Origin: Parashewanella sp049608225
Lineage (GTDB): Bacteria > Pseudomonadota > Gammaproteobacteria > Enterobacterales > Shewanellaceae
NCBI GenBank assembly: GCA_049608225.1
Contig: JBMYXI010000075.1
Span: 1 to 13,875, forward strand
Direction of reading: 5' to 3'
DNA: 13,875 nt
Shown here: piece by piece, positions 8,524 to 13,875 of the stretch
How positions within the stretch are numbered: position 1 is the stretch's first letter
Layout: every line of letters begins with the position of its first letter
Translations under genes and position numbers: made by a program
The notes under the pieces: model-generated
What the model saw: the letters and a program-made list of their open reading frames with translations, nothing else
Told to the model about the DNA's origin: nothing
The model's database searches: none

Positions 8524-8664
8524 TTAAGAGCAAGAACCGCAGCAAAAACTCGGTGACTCCTTTTTCTCGGTTTGAGTGTCTGTCTGCTCAGTTGCTGCTT
8601 GTTCGAGTTCAGCTTGTGACGCTGTTTCTTGTTGTTGCATCTCTTGATCTGATTGCTGAGTCAT
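8524..8664 (-). CDS. Small CCGSCS-motif protein
   Basis: This short minus-strand gene encodes 46 aa, beginning MTQQSDQEMQQQ and ending PSFCCGSCS before TAA. The body is rich in Gln, Glu, Thr and Ala and looks disordered or weakly helical. All three cysteines sit in the last six residues. The ending matches the family named 'CCGSCS motif protein' (TIGR04101, from memory), known from marine gammaproteobacteria and without an assigned function. A cysteine-terminal tail invites ideas of metal binding, thiol chemistry or post-translational modification, but none is shown. Two starts are possible: ATG at 8670 (48 aa) and ATG at 8664. GAAGAGA abuts the first and lies 6 nt before the second, so the second is preferred. 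It has its own promoter-like sequence upstream and converges with the large orphan gene, 39 nt between stop codons. Real-gene evidence: family-matching end, Shine-Dalgarno site, promoter and clean stop. Confidence 0.8.
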   Translation of the reverse strand: MTQQSDQEMQQQETASQAELEQAATEQTDTQTEKKESPSFCCGSCS

Positions 8665-8712
8665 AATCATTCTCTTCAGGGTATTGATTGAGGGTTTCGG
8701 TTAACGCAACCG

Positions 8713-8741
8713 ATATTATTAATCCCGACTGACTTGGTCAA
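8713..8741 (-). promoter_or_regulatory. Sigma70-type promoter for the CCGSCS gene
   Basis: Read on the minus strand: TTGACC (8741-8736), a 17-nt spacer, and TAATAT (8718-8713). The -35 matches 5/6 and the -10 matches 4/6 of consensus. The start would fall near 8706, leaving a leader of about 40 nt. A small inverted repeat (CGGTT/AACCG, 8698-8712) overlaps the predicted start region. Confidence 0.5.
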
Positions 8742-9127
8742 TTACTTTGATATGGATAAGCGTGATCTGTTTAACAGATTGAATTTATTTATAAAAGCTA
8801 TTAAATCTTATTGTTTAATTGACCTGTTGTTTGTTGTGGTTTTGGTGGCTTGAGTGTCAACGCAACAATGAGGGCTGGGAGGATAGCTTTAAAAATTAAT
8901 TATTATTAATTTTAGTCATGGGATTATATGCAGTGTATTTTGTTAGAGGCTATCAATTATTAATCTCCTATATAACCGTATGATATATATAACTAATATA
9001 CTTAGCTGATTTTAGTTTTAGTTTGTGAAGATAAATTAAAAATTAGAATCAGTTTGATCGTTTTTTCACCCAGCTTGAATAAGTAATTTATTAGCATATC
9101 ATCCTTGAATATTTTTCTGGATCCGGT
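8742..9127. other. AT-rich gene-free stretch with small dyads
   Basis: No credible gene was found here on either strand. Visible structure: a 15-bp palindrome, ATCTGTT-T-AACAGAT (8765-8779), upstream of the CCGSCS promoter on its side; an AT-only inverted repeat, AAAATTAAT/ATTAATTTT with a 4-nt spacer (8892-8913); and a very AT-rich run (about 8965-9005) before the 423-aa gene. Its promoter probably lies here, but I cannot choose one -35/-10 pair with confidence. No strong Shine-Dalgarno site precedes the ATG at 9128. Confidence 0.5.
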
Positions 9128-10399
9128 ATGTCAATGCTTTCAAGTAGACGAGTCATGGATATAAGGCTCACGGATGAAATAACGCAGAATGTTTCAGCGA
9201 GTTACAGAGCGCGGCAAGCTCAAAGTTTGGAAAAAGGAACACAATCTTTTCAACAAATGACAATTGGTCGATATACTTATTGTCTAGAGTTTGATGGCAA
9301 CGATATTGTTGATGCGACACCTGAAGAAAGTACGGGTTGTGGGTGTTTTGCGCTTTTAAATACCTATAGTAGAGAACAAGTTACAGTTTCAAATCAAATA
9401 CTGTCTTGTTGGCATCAACAGCAACAGAAAACTCACTGTGAGCAAGAAACAACAGTAGAAAAGGTAGCGAGTAATAGGATTGATGCCGACCCTATGTCTG
9501 AATCAAAAAAATCGGAACCGAAAGAGCTCGCTTTCGTGTATCTGTATTTAACTGATGAAAATAAGCTGTTAGAGTTTCATTGTCAGGGAGGAAGGGTCGT
9601 TTCAAGTATTGCTGAGCGTCATGAACTCTGTGAGGTTAAAGAGCACTATATTTTTTGTACCGTGCCTTACCCTAAACCTAAATTAAATATGGCGTTAAGG
9701 CGATTGAGTTTAGAGCAATCTGGAGAAGTTTATAAAAAAGGCGAACTGGAAGATGCTGTCACCGTATCATCTTTTAAACACCAAGCCATGAGTCATATAG
9801 CACTTAATGATTTACCTGCTCCGCAAGAACGGCAAGAGCTCCAAAAATCTCTAGAAGCCGTAAATGGTCCTCAAGTTGGGGCGACTCCATTTCCTCCTTT
9901 TTCTACAAGTCCACTTGAAGCTAGCGTTGAACCACCTAAACACAGCAGATCAAATTTCTACCGCGCTGACAGACGTTACTCCAGTGACCGCAACTTTAAG
10001 AAATCACCTTTAGTTCAGTCTCACCAGTATTCATCATTTAGACAGCCGAGCTATTCATCTCGGTTTACTGCTAATAACTTAGCAACCGTAGCCGAAGTTG
10101 ATCTTCACTCTAGTGAAAGACAGCCAAAACCATTAGCAAGTAGAGCTGAAGCGAACCCGCTTAAGCCTGACAATTATAGAGATAATCGTTACTTGCAAAG
10201 AGGAATTAGAGAGAATCAATCCATGAGAATGAGCCATAGACCTTTTATTCGTGGAGAAGACAAAACAAGATCGCTGCCTCTGGCATCGAGGCGCGAAAAG
10301 GATAGGAAGATGCTCGCAGAATGGATGCATAGAACACTTGAAAAGAAAGAAATATCGGGGTCATTGAACAAAGGGAGAGGCGATGGAACTTTCGTCTAG
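9128..10399 (+). CDS. Orphan protein with Cys-containing N-terminal region and basic disordered tail
   Basis: This is a 423-aa protein that I do not recognise; it has no signal peptide or membrane segment. The N-terminal part (about 40-195) looks folded: it alternates hydrophobic strand-like stretches (for example FVYLYLTDENKLLEF), holds all eight cysteines, and includes C71-G-C73. The remainder (about 210-423) is low-complexity and predicted by eye to be disordered. From residue 271 it carries roughly 22 Arg and 11 Lys against about 17 acidic residues, with repeated SSR/RR/YSS patterns. This resembles nucleic-acid-binding or scaffold tails, which is inference only. It follows the 1320-aa orphan and the small CCGSCS gene. 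All three lack recognisable enzymatic domains, and all carry an unusual cysteine distribution. ATG codons at 9128 and 9134 are both possible starts; neither has a good Shine-Dalgarno site. No terminator is apparent after the stop. Confidence 0.8.
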   Translation: MSMLSSRRVMDIRLTDEITQNVSASYRARQAQSLEKGTQSFQQMTIGRYTYCLEFDGNDIVDATPEESTGCGCFALLNTYSREQVTVSNQILSCWHQQQQKTHCEQETTVEKVASNRIDADPMSESKKSEPKELAFVYLYLTDENKLLEFHCQGGRVVSSIAERHELCEVKEHYIFCTVPYPKPKLNMALRRLSLEQSGEVYKKGELEDAVTVSSFKHQAMSHIALNDLPAPQERQELQKSLEAVNGPQVGATPFPPFSTSPLEASVEPPKHSRSNFYRADRRYSSDRNFKKSPLVQSHQYSSFRQPSYSSRFTANNLATVAEVDLHSSERQPKPLASRAEANPLKPDNYRDNRYLQRGIRENQSMRMSHRPFIRGEDKTRSLPLASRREKDRKMLAEWMHRTLEKKEISGSLNKGRGDGTFV

Positions 10400-10477
10400 T
10401 TTGCCATTACTTGCTTACTTATTTATGGATCACGAATTAAATTGTGCGTTTAACTGATTTATTTAGTAATACGTCAT

Positions 10478-10495
10478 CTAAGTGTAAACACGTAG
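10478..10495. promoter_or_regulatory. 18-bp dyad, candidate operator of the porin-TRAP operon
   Basis: CTAAGTGT-AA-ACACGTAG is a dyad with 7 of 8 arm positions paired. It lies 132 nt before the porin start and about 25 nt upstream of the best promoter candidate. The size and symmetry suit a dimeric regulator, plausibly one sensing the imported acid. The regulator is not in this window. It does not fit the CRP consensus (TGTGA-N6-TCACA). Confidence 0.35.
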
Positions 10496-10520
10496 AAATA
10501 ATGCGTGCATTCGCCGATTA

Positions 10521-10549
10521 TTGTTAACCGAATATTTCTTTATTGTAGT
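10521..10549 (+). promoter_or_regulatory. Possible promoter of the porin-TRAP operon
   Basis: TTGTTA (10521-10526), a 17-nt spacer and TGTAGT (10544-10549) make the best-spaced sigma70-like pair in the leader. The -10 is poor (4/6), so activator help or a different promoter is possible. The predicted leader would be about 70 nt. Confidence 0.3.
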
Positions 10550-10616
10550 CACCGTTAATAAACGAAATATGCCTGAGAAAACTTTTTAAGCAAACAAGGC
10601 TAATTTCAACAACTAC

Positions 10617-10622
10617 AGGTGA
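10617..10622 (+). promoter_or_regulatory. Shine-Dalgarno site that fixes the porin start
   Basis: AGGTGA ends 5 nt before the ATG at 10628. The in-frame GTG at 10619 lies inside this site and so is not the start. Confidence 0.75.
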
Positions 10623-10627
10623 CCAAT

Positions 10628-11689
10628 ATGAAAACAATAATAAGATCAGGGTTGGTGTTGTCGGCTTTATTCTCGGCTTCCTCTTTCGCAGATTATACCT
10701 TTAAGTTAAATGAACAACAGTCATTGTCTTTTGGCGGCTATTTTAAAGCTGACTTGCGTGCCGTTAGTGGTGATCTTGCTTACCGCGACTTTTGGATTGC
10801 AAACAACGCAGTAAAAAAAGACACTCAAGAAACACGACTGAATATCCGCGAATCGCGTTTTAATATCAAATATAATTACAATGACTTTAAAGCCGTTTTA
10901 GAGTGGGATTTTTACGACGATCAACAACCAACTGGAGCTACCGAAACTGTAACGGGCGGTCATTCATTACGACTTCGTCATGCTTATGTACAACATAAAG
11001 AATGGTTAGTTGGTCAAACATGGTCAACCTTTATGCCATTGGTTTCCATTGCTGAAGCATTGGATTTTGGTGGTGCACATGTTGCACAAGTTTTTGTACG
11101 TCAAACTCAGGTTCGTTACACTAATGGTGGTTTAGAACTAGCATTAGAAAACCCTTCTACACAAGATGGTACCAGCCAAAAAATTCCTGATGCAGTGGCA
11201 CGTTATACCTTTAAAGGTGACTGGGGCCAAGTTGCCGTTGCAGGCTTAGTACGTAATTTAGATAACGGTGGCGATGCAACGAAAGCCGATGGCGCCCAAG
11301 TTGCCTATAACATCAGTGGCCGTATCAAAACCTTCGGCAAAGACGATGTGCGCTTCTCATATAACGGTGGTCGCCCGGGACGTTATACAGGTCCTGCTGC
11401 CAATATTGCTGATAAAGGCATAGATGGCAAAATTTATGATGTTCAAGCCTACACGGTTGCTTACCGCCACTTCTGGAATGACAGTTACCGTTCAAATATT
11501 TACTTCGGTGCATTAAAAATCGACGACCAAATTGGCAAAGATGGCAAATCAACTGATCGTCAACACATCGCGATAAACCTTCTAAAAAGCATTAACCCAA
11601 AAACCACCGTGGGTATCGAAGTCGGTCAATATAAAACCGAATCAGCCGATTCAAACTACCTTCAACTTTCTTATAAATACTCACTGTAA
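10628..11689 (+). CDS. DcaP-like outer-membrane porin
   Basis: This 353-aa protein begins with a classical signal peptide (MKTIIRSGLVLSALFSASSFA, predicted cut before DYTFK). It continues with alternating, aromatic-rich beta-strand sequence typical of trimeric outer-membrane porins. The early GGYFKADLRA, the ETRLNIRESRFNIKYN strand pair, the LRLRHAYVQ and the VGQTWSTF segments match the DcaP family, whose characterised members pass dicarboxylic acids and related anions. The protein ends YKYSL: the last residue is Leu rather than the usual terminal Phe of the outer-membrane insertion signal, with aromatic Tyr at the third and fifth positions from the end. It is the first gene of an operon, 24 nt before the TRAP binding-protein gene with no terminator between. 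This context suggests it lets the TRAP substrate cross the outer membrane. Substrate is not proven. Confidence 0.85.
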   Translation: MKTIIRSGLVLSALFSASSFADYTFKLNEQQSLSFGGYFKADLRAVSGDLAYRDFWIANNAVKKDTQETRLNIRESRFNIKYNYNDFKAVLEWDFYDDQQPTGATETVTGGHSLRLRHAYVQHKEWLVGQTWSTFMPLVSIAEALDFGGAHVAQVFVRQTQVRYTNGGLELALENPSTQDGTSQKIPDAVARYTFKGDWGQVAVAGLVRNLDNGGDATKADGAQVAYNISGRIKTFGKDDVRFSYNGGRPGRYTGPAANIADKGIDGKIYDVQAYTVAYRHFWNDSYRSNIYFGALKIDDQIGKDGKSTDRQHIAINLLKSINPKTTVGIEVGQYKTESADSNYLQLSYKYSL

Positions 11690-11713
11690 TGTGAAGGCTC
11701 TGAGGAATTAATT

Positions 11714-12778
11714 ATGAAAAAGCTACCATTAATGATATTAACAGCCTTAGCTGCAGCGAGTATTTCAACTGCGGCCAATGCAGAAAAGAAAATCATGTTA
11801 AAAACCCCAGTGTATTACAACACAGTATTGCCGGGGTTAGGTTCGCCAATTAAATACGTTGCCGACAATATCAAAACATTAAGTGGCAACAGCCTACGAA
11901 TGAAGATTTATGAGCCGAATAAGCTGGTAAATCCAAAAGAAATTCTTGGTGCAGTTTCAACTGGAAAGGTACAAGCAGGTTTCGCGACAGCCGGAAATTG
12001 GAGTGGCAAAATCCCAGCGGCTCGACTGTTCTCTGCAATTCCATTTGGACCAGAAGCGCCTGAATACCTTGCATGGTTTTATCAGGGTAACGGCAACAAA
12101 CTGCATCAAGAACTCTATGACAAAAACAACCTGAATGTAAAAGTACAAATCTGTGGTGTTTTGCCACCAGAAACATCAGGTTGGTTTAAAAAAGAAATCA
12201 ATAAGCCTGAAGATTTACAAGGTTTAAAAATGCGTTTCTTTGGTTTAGGTGCTTTGGTGATGGAAAAGCTTGGCGTGAGCACCGTCGGTCTACCCGGTGG
12301 CGAAATTTTCCCTGCCATTGAAAAAGGCGTGATTGATGCCACTGAATTCTCAATGCCAATTGTTGATAAACGAATAGGTCTTAAAAAAGTACTTAAATAT
12401 AACTACTTCCCTGGTTGGCATCAACAAGCCACTATGATGGAGCTTATCATCAACAAGAAAGTGTGGAATAAGATGAGTAAGCATCAGCAATCCGTGGTGA
12501 ATCACTTATGTAAGTCAGCAACCTTAGATGCATTGGCTTATGGTGAAGCTATTCAAGCACCGGTTATCAAAGAAAACGTCAACAGTGGTGTGGTCAACAA
12601 ATACTGGTCACCAGAAATGCTTAATACCTTTAAGACTAAATGGCAAGAAGTGGTTGCTGAGCAGTCTAAGGCCGATCCTGAGTTTAAACGTATCTACGCT
12701 GATTTAGAGAAATTTAGACAAGACTATGACCTGTGGGAAGCCAACGCCTTCTTACCGAGAGTTAAACCAAGTTTATAA
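11714..12778 (+). CDS. TRAP transporter solute-binding protein, TakP/FcbT1 type
   Basis: This 354-aa protein has a signal peptide ending ANA (cut predicted after residue 23). It is followed by a DctP-fold, ligand-binding protein of the TakP/FcbT1 branch (TRAP 'mannitol/chloroaromatic' COG group). Diagnostic elements are SGNSLRMKIYEP, the PFGP..PEYLAWFYQG stretch, GLKMRFFGLGALVMEKLGV with the carboxylate-binding Arg (R174), PGGEIFPAIEKGVIDATEF (E211-F212), and the PGWHQQ..MMEL segment (E243). It should bind an organic acid in the periplasm and hand it to the DctQM permease. By my recalled alignment with Rhodobacter TakP, a metal/ligand Gln is Glu here (E153 in PPETSGWF) and the Trp after the conserved Glu is Phe (F212). 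The ligand or metal site may thus be altered. GAGGA lies 7 nt before the ATG. A hairpin after the stop may raise its mRNA level relative to the membrane genes. Confidence 0.92.
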   Translation: MKKLPLMILTALAAASISTAANAEKKIMLKTPVYYNTVLPGLGSPIKYVADNIKTLSGNSLRMKIYEPNKLVNPKEILGAVSTGKVQAGFATAGNWSGKIPAARLFSAIPFGPEAPEYLAWFYQGNGNKLHQELYDKNNLNVKVQICGVLPPETSGWFKKEINKPEDLQGLKMRFFGLGALVMEKLGVSTVGLPGGEIFPAIEKGVIDATEFSMPIVDKRIGLKKVLKYNYFPGWHQQATMMELIINKKVWNKMSKHQQSVVNHLCKSATLDALAYGEAIQAPVIKENVNSGVVNKYWSPEMLNTFKTKWQEVVAEQSKADPEFKRIYADLEKFRQDYDLWEANAFLPRVKPSL

Positions 12779-12790
12779 CTTTTCCTCTTC

Positions 12791-12816
12791 GCGCTGCTTT
12801 ACATGAAAAGCAGCGC
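12791..12816 (+). other. Intercistronic hairpin between dctP-type and dctQ-type genes
   Basis: A perfect 10-bp GC-containing stem (12791-12800 with 12807-12816) with a 6-nt loop lies 12 nt past the binding-protein stop. There is no T-tract, so full termination is unlikely. Such stems often block 3' exonucleases or attenuate read-through, giving more binding protein than permease. This role is inferred from position. Confidence 0.65.
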
Positions 12817-12843
12817 ACTCCATAAATTGAATTAGGAGGTTGT

Positions 12844-13392
12844 ATGACTAATTCAACCACATCCAATGTCAGCTCAGTACGTGCTAGTTTTATCAAGCTT
12901 GCCGATATTTTGGAGCAAATTGTATTAAAAGTTTCAGCTATTTGTTGTTGGTCTTCAGCGCTACTCATTGTTGTTATTATTTGTAACGTTATGATGCGCT
13001 ATGGGTTCAATAACGGCTTAATCGTGTTTGAAGAAATTCAATGGCACTTATACGCCATCGGCATTATGTTTGGTCTTGCTTATGCGGAAATCACTAACTC
13101 GCAAGTACGGGTTGATGTGGTTGCCTCCATGTTAAAACCTAAAACGGTTATTCGCTGGGAAATCTTCGGCACATTATTTTTCGTATTTCCAACTATTTTT
13201 GTAATTTTATTCAATAGCTTTGACTATGTTAGTGATTCTTTTGCGCTTGCTGAACGTTCATCGTCACCTTTGGGTTTACCTTTTCGTTGGTTAATTAAAG
13301 CTGCCATTCCTGCGAGTTTTATTTTATTAGCATTAGCGGTCACAAGTCGTTTGATCCGCAATTTCATTTTACTTACTGAGAAGGAGGCATAG
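12844..13392 (+). CDS. dctQ: TRAP transporter small permease subunit DctQ
   Basis: This 182-aa inner-membrane protein has the four-helix pattern of DctQ subunits (helices near 30-51, 62-82, 105-125, 148-170). Family signatures seen are the MMRYGF turn after TM1, FEEIQWHLYAIGIMFGLAYAE, the VRVDVV motif at the start of the following loop, and LGLPFRWLIKAAIPASF at the start of TM4. It pairs with DctM in a sodium-coupled TRAP carrier and docks the loaded binding protein. An AGGAGGT Shine-Dalgarno site sits at 12834-12840, slightly close to the ATG. The gene ends 2 nt before the DctM start, whose own Shine-Dalgarno site (AAGGAGG, 13381-13387) lies inside this gene, so translation is likely coupled. 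Confidence 0.92.
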   Translation: MTNSTTSNVSSVRASFIKLADILEQIVLKVSAICCWSSALLIVVIICNVMMRYGFNNGLIVFEEIQWHLYAIGIMFGLAYAEITNSQVRVDVVASMLKPKTVIRWEIFGTLFFVFPTIFVILFNSFDYVSDSFALAERSSSPLGLPFRWLIKAAIPASFILLALAVTSRLIRNFILLTEKEA

Positions 13393-13394
13393 CC

Positions 13395-13875
13395 ATGGAA
13401 TTCAATGAAATCCTCGTCATAGGCATGTTTCTGACATTTATCGCATTTTTATTTACTGGTATCCCGATTGCTTACGTACTGGCTGGTGTAGGCATCCTTT
13501 ATGGTGTGCTGGGCTATTGGTCCGACATTTACATGGATACCTTTACTGGACTCGACTTAAATGTCCTTGGGCTTAGCGTATCGCGAATATTTTCCTTAAT
13601 GGAAAACTGGGTGCTGGTGGCGCTACCCATGTTCATTTTTATGGGCTTGATGTTGGACAAATCTGGCGTTGCCGAACGCATGATGATGGCAATGCAGCAA
13701 CTATTTGGTCGAGTTCGCGGTGGTTTAGGTATCACAGTTACACTTATCGGAATTATTCTTGCCGCATCAACAGGCATTATCGGTGCGTCAGTGGTTTTAC
13801 TTGGTTTGCTATCTATTCCGGCAATGATGCGTCAAAACTATTCAAAAACCTTTGCAACAGGGATTGTTTGTAGTG
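13395..13875 (+). CDS. dctM: TRAP transporter large permease subunit DctM, 5' part
   Basis: The frame opens with ATG at 13395 (MEFNEILVIGMF) and stays open to the window edge, giving the first 160 codons of a protein that is usually about 430-460 aa. Seen here are the first hydrophobic helices, the FTGIPIAYVLAGVG segment, ENWVLVALPMFIFMGLMLD, and the strongly conserved LAASTGIIGASVVLLGLLSIPAMM region, followed by YSKTFATGIVCS. These identify the large, transport-catalysing TRAP subunit of the FcbT3-like branch, matching the TakP/FcbT1-type binding protein upstream. It forms the Na+-coupled elevator-type channel in the inner membrane with DctQ. The remainder lies outside the window. Shine-Dalgarno AAGGAGG is 7 nt upstream. 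Confidence 0.93.
   Translation, partial: MEFNEILVIGMFLTFIAFLFTGIPIAYVLAGVGILYGVLGYWSDIYMDTFTGLDLNVLGLSVSRIFSLMENWVLVALPMFIFMGLMLDKSGVAERMMMAMQQLFGRVRGGLGITVTLIGIILAASTGIIGASVVLLGLLSIPAMMRQNYSKTFATGIVCS

Noticed and set aside
8918..8983. 22-codon plus-strand frame (stop included) encoding a hydrophobic peptide with VRGYQLLIS, reminiscent of the start of YidD proteins
   Set aside because: No Shine-Dalgarno site, none of the following conserved YidD cysteine region, and far too short. Most likely chance in AT-rich DNA.
4522..10399. Orphan region as an integrated mobile element or prophage remnant
   Set aside because: No integrase, transposase, tRNA target, flanking direct repeats or obvious composition shift was seen. 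Orphan status alone is not enough.
10441..10465. Possible CRP site (TGTGCGTTTAACTGAT region) before the porin operon
   Set aside because: Only one half-site is recognisable; the TCACA half is missing.
11871..12176. 101-codon minus-strand frame and other short overlapping frames inside the binding-protein gene
   Set aside because: Shadow frames of a clearly conserved TRAP binding protein; no ribosome-binding site or protein-like character.

Overview
This window looks like chromosomal DNA from a marine, heterotrophic gammaproteobacterium. The support is AT-leaning composition, two UshA-type nucleotidases, a Bcr/CflA exporter, a DcaP-like porin joined to a TRAP importer, and a small protein ending in CCGSCS, a motif family I recall from Vibrio/Shewanella-type genomes. 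Genus cannot be resolved by eye. I see no tRNA, rRNA, insertion sequence, integrase or CRISPR array.

Left part (1-4256): the 3' end of one UshA-like nucleotidase, a rho-independent terminator, and a complete second UshA-like gene with an uncleaved-looking N-terminal hydrophobic segment. They form a tandem paralogue pair that could salvage nucleotides at the cell envelope. A Bcr/CflA-family MFS exporter converges on them; the 45-nt gap holds a strong hairpin that lacks a T-tract.

Middle part (4257-10618): the unexplained region. A 1320-aa cysteine-rich, probably helical orphan protein (+) and a 423-aa orphan protein with a basic, disordered-looking tail (+) flank a 46-codon gene on the minus strand. 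That small gene is too short for routine calling. It encodes a Gln/Glu/Thr-rich protein ending in CCGSCS and has its own plausible sigma70 promoter and Shine-Dalgarno sequence. I recognise no domain in either large protein. This trio is the best candidate here for undescribed biology, but nothing in the sequence proves that the genes work together.

Right part (10478-13875): a compact transport operon. A DcaP-like outer-membrane porin is followed 24 nt later by a TakP/FcbT1-type TRAP solute-binding protein. After an intercistronic hairpin come the small (DctQ) and large (DctM, cut by the window edge) membrane subunits. Together these form a plausible route across both membranes for an organic acid, probably a 2-oxo acid, hydroxy acid or similar carboxylate. 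Two positions that I align with ligand/metal contacts of TakP appear substituted, so the substrate may differ from the characterised members. An 18-bp dyad upstream is a candidate operator.
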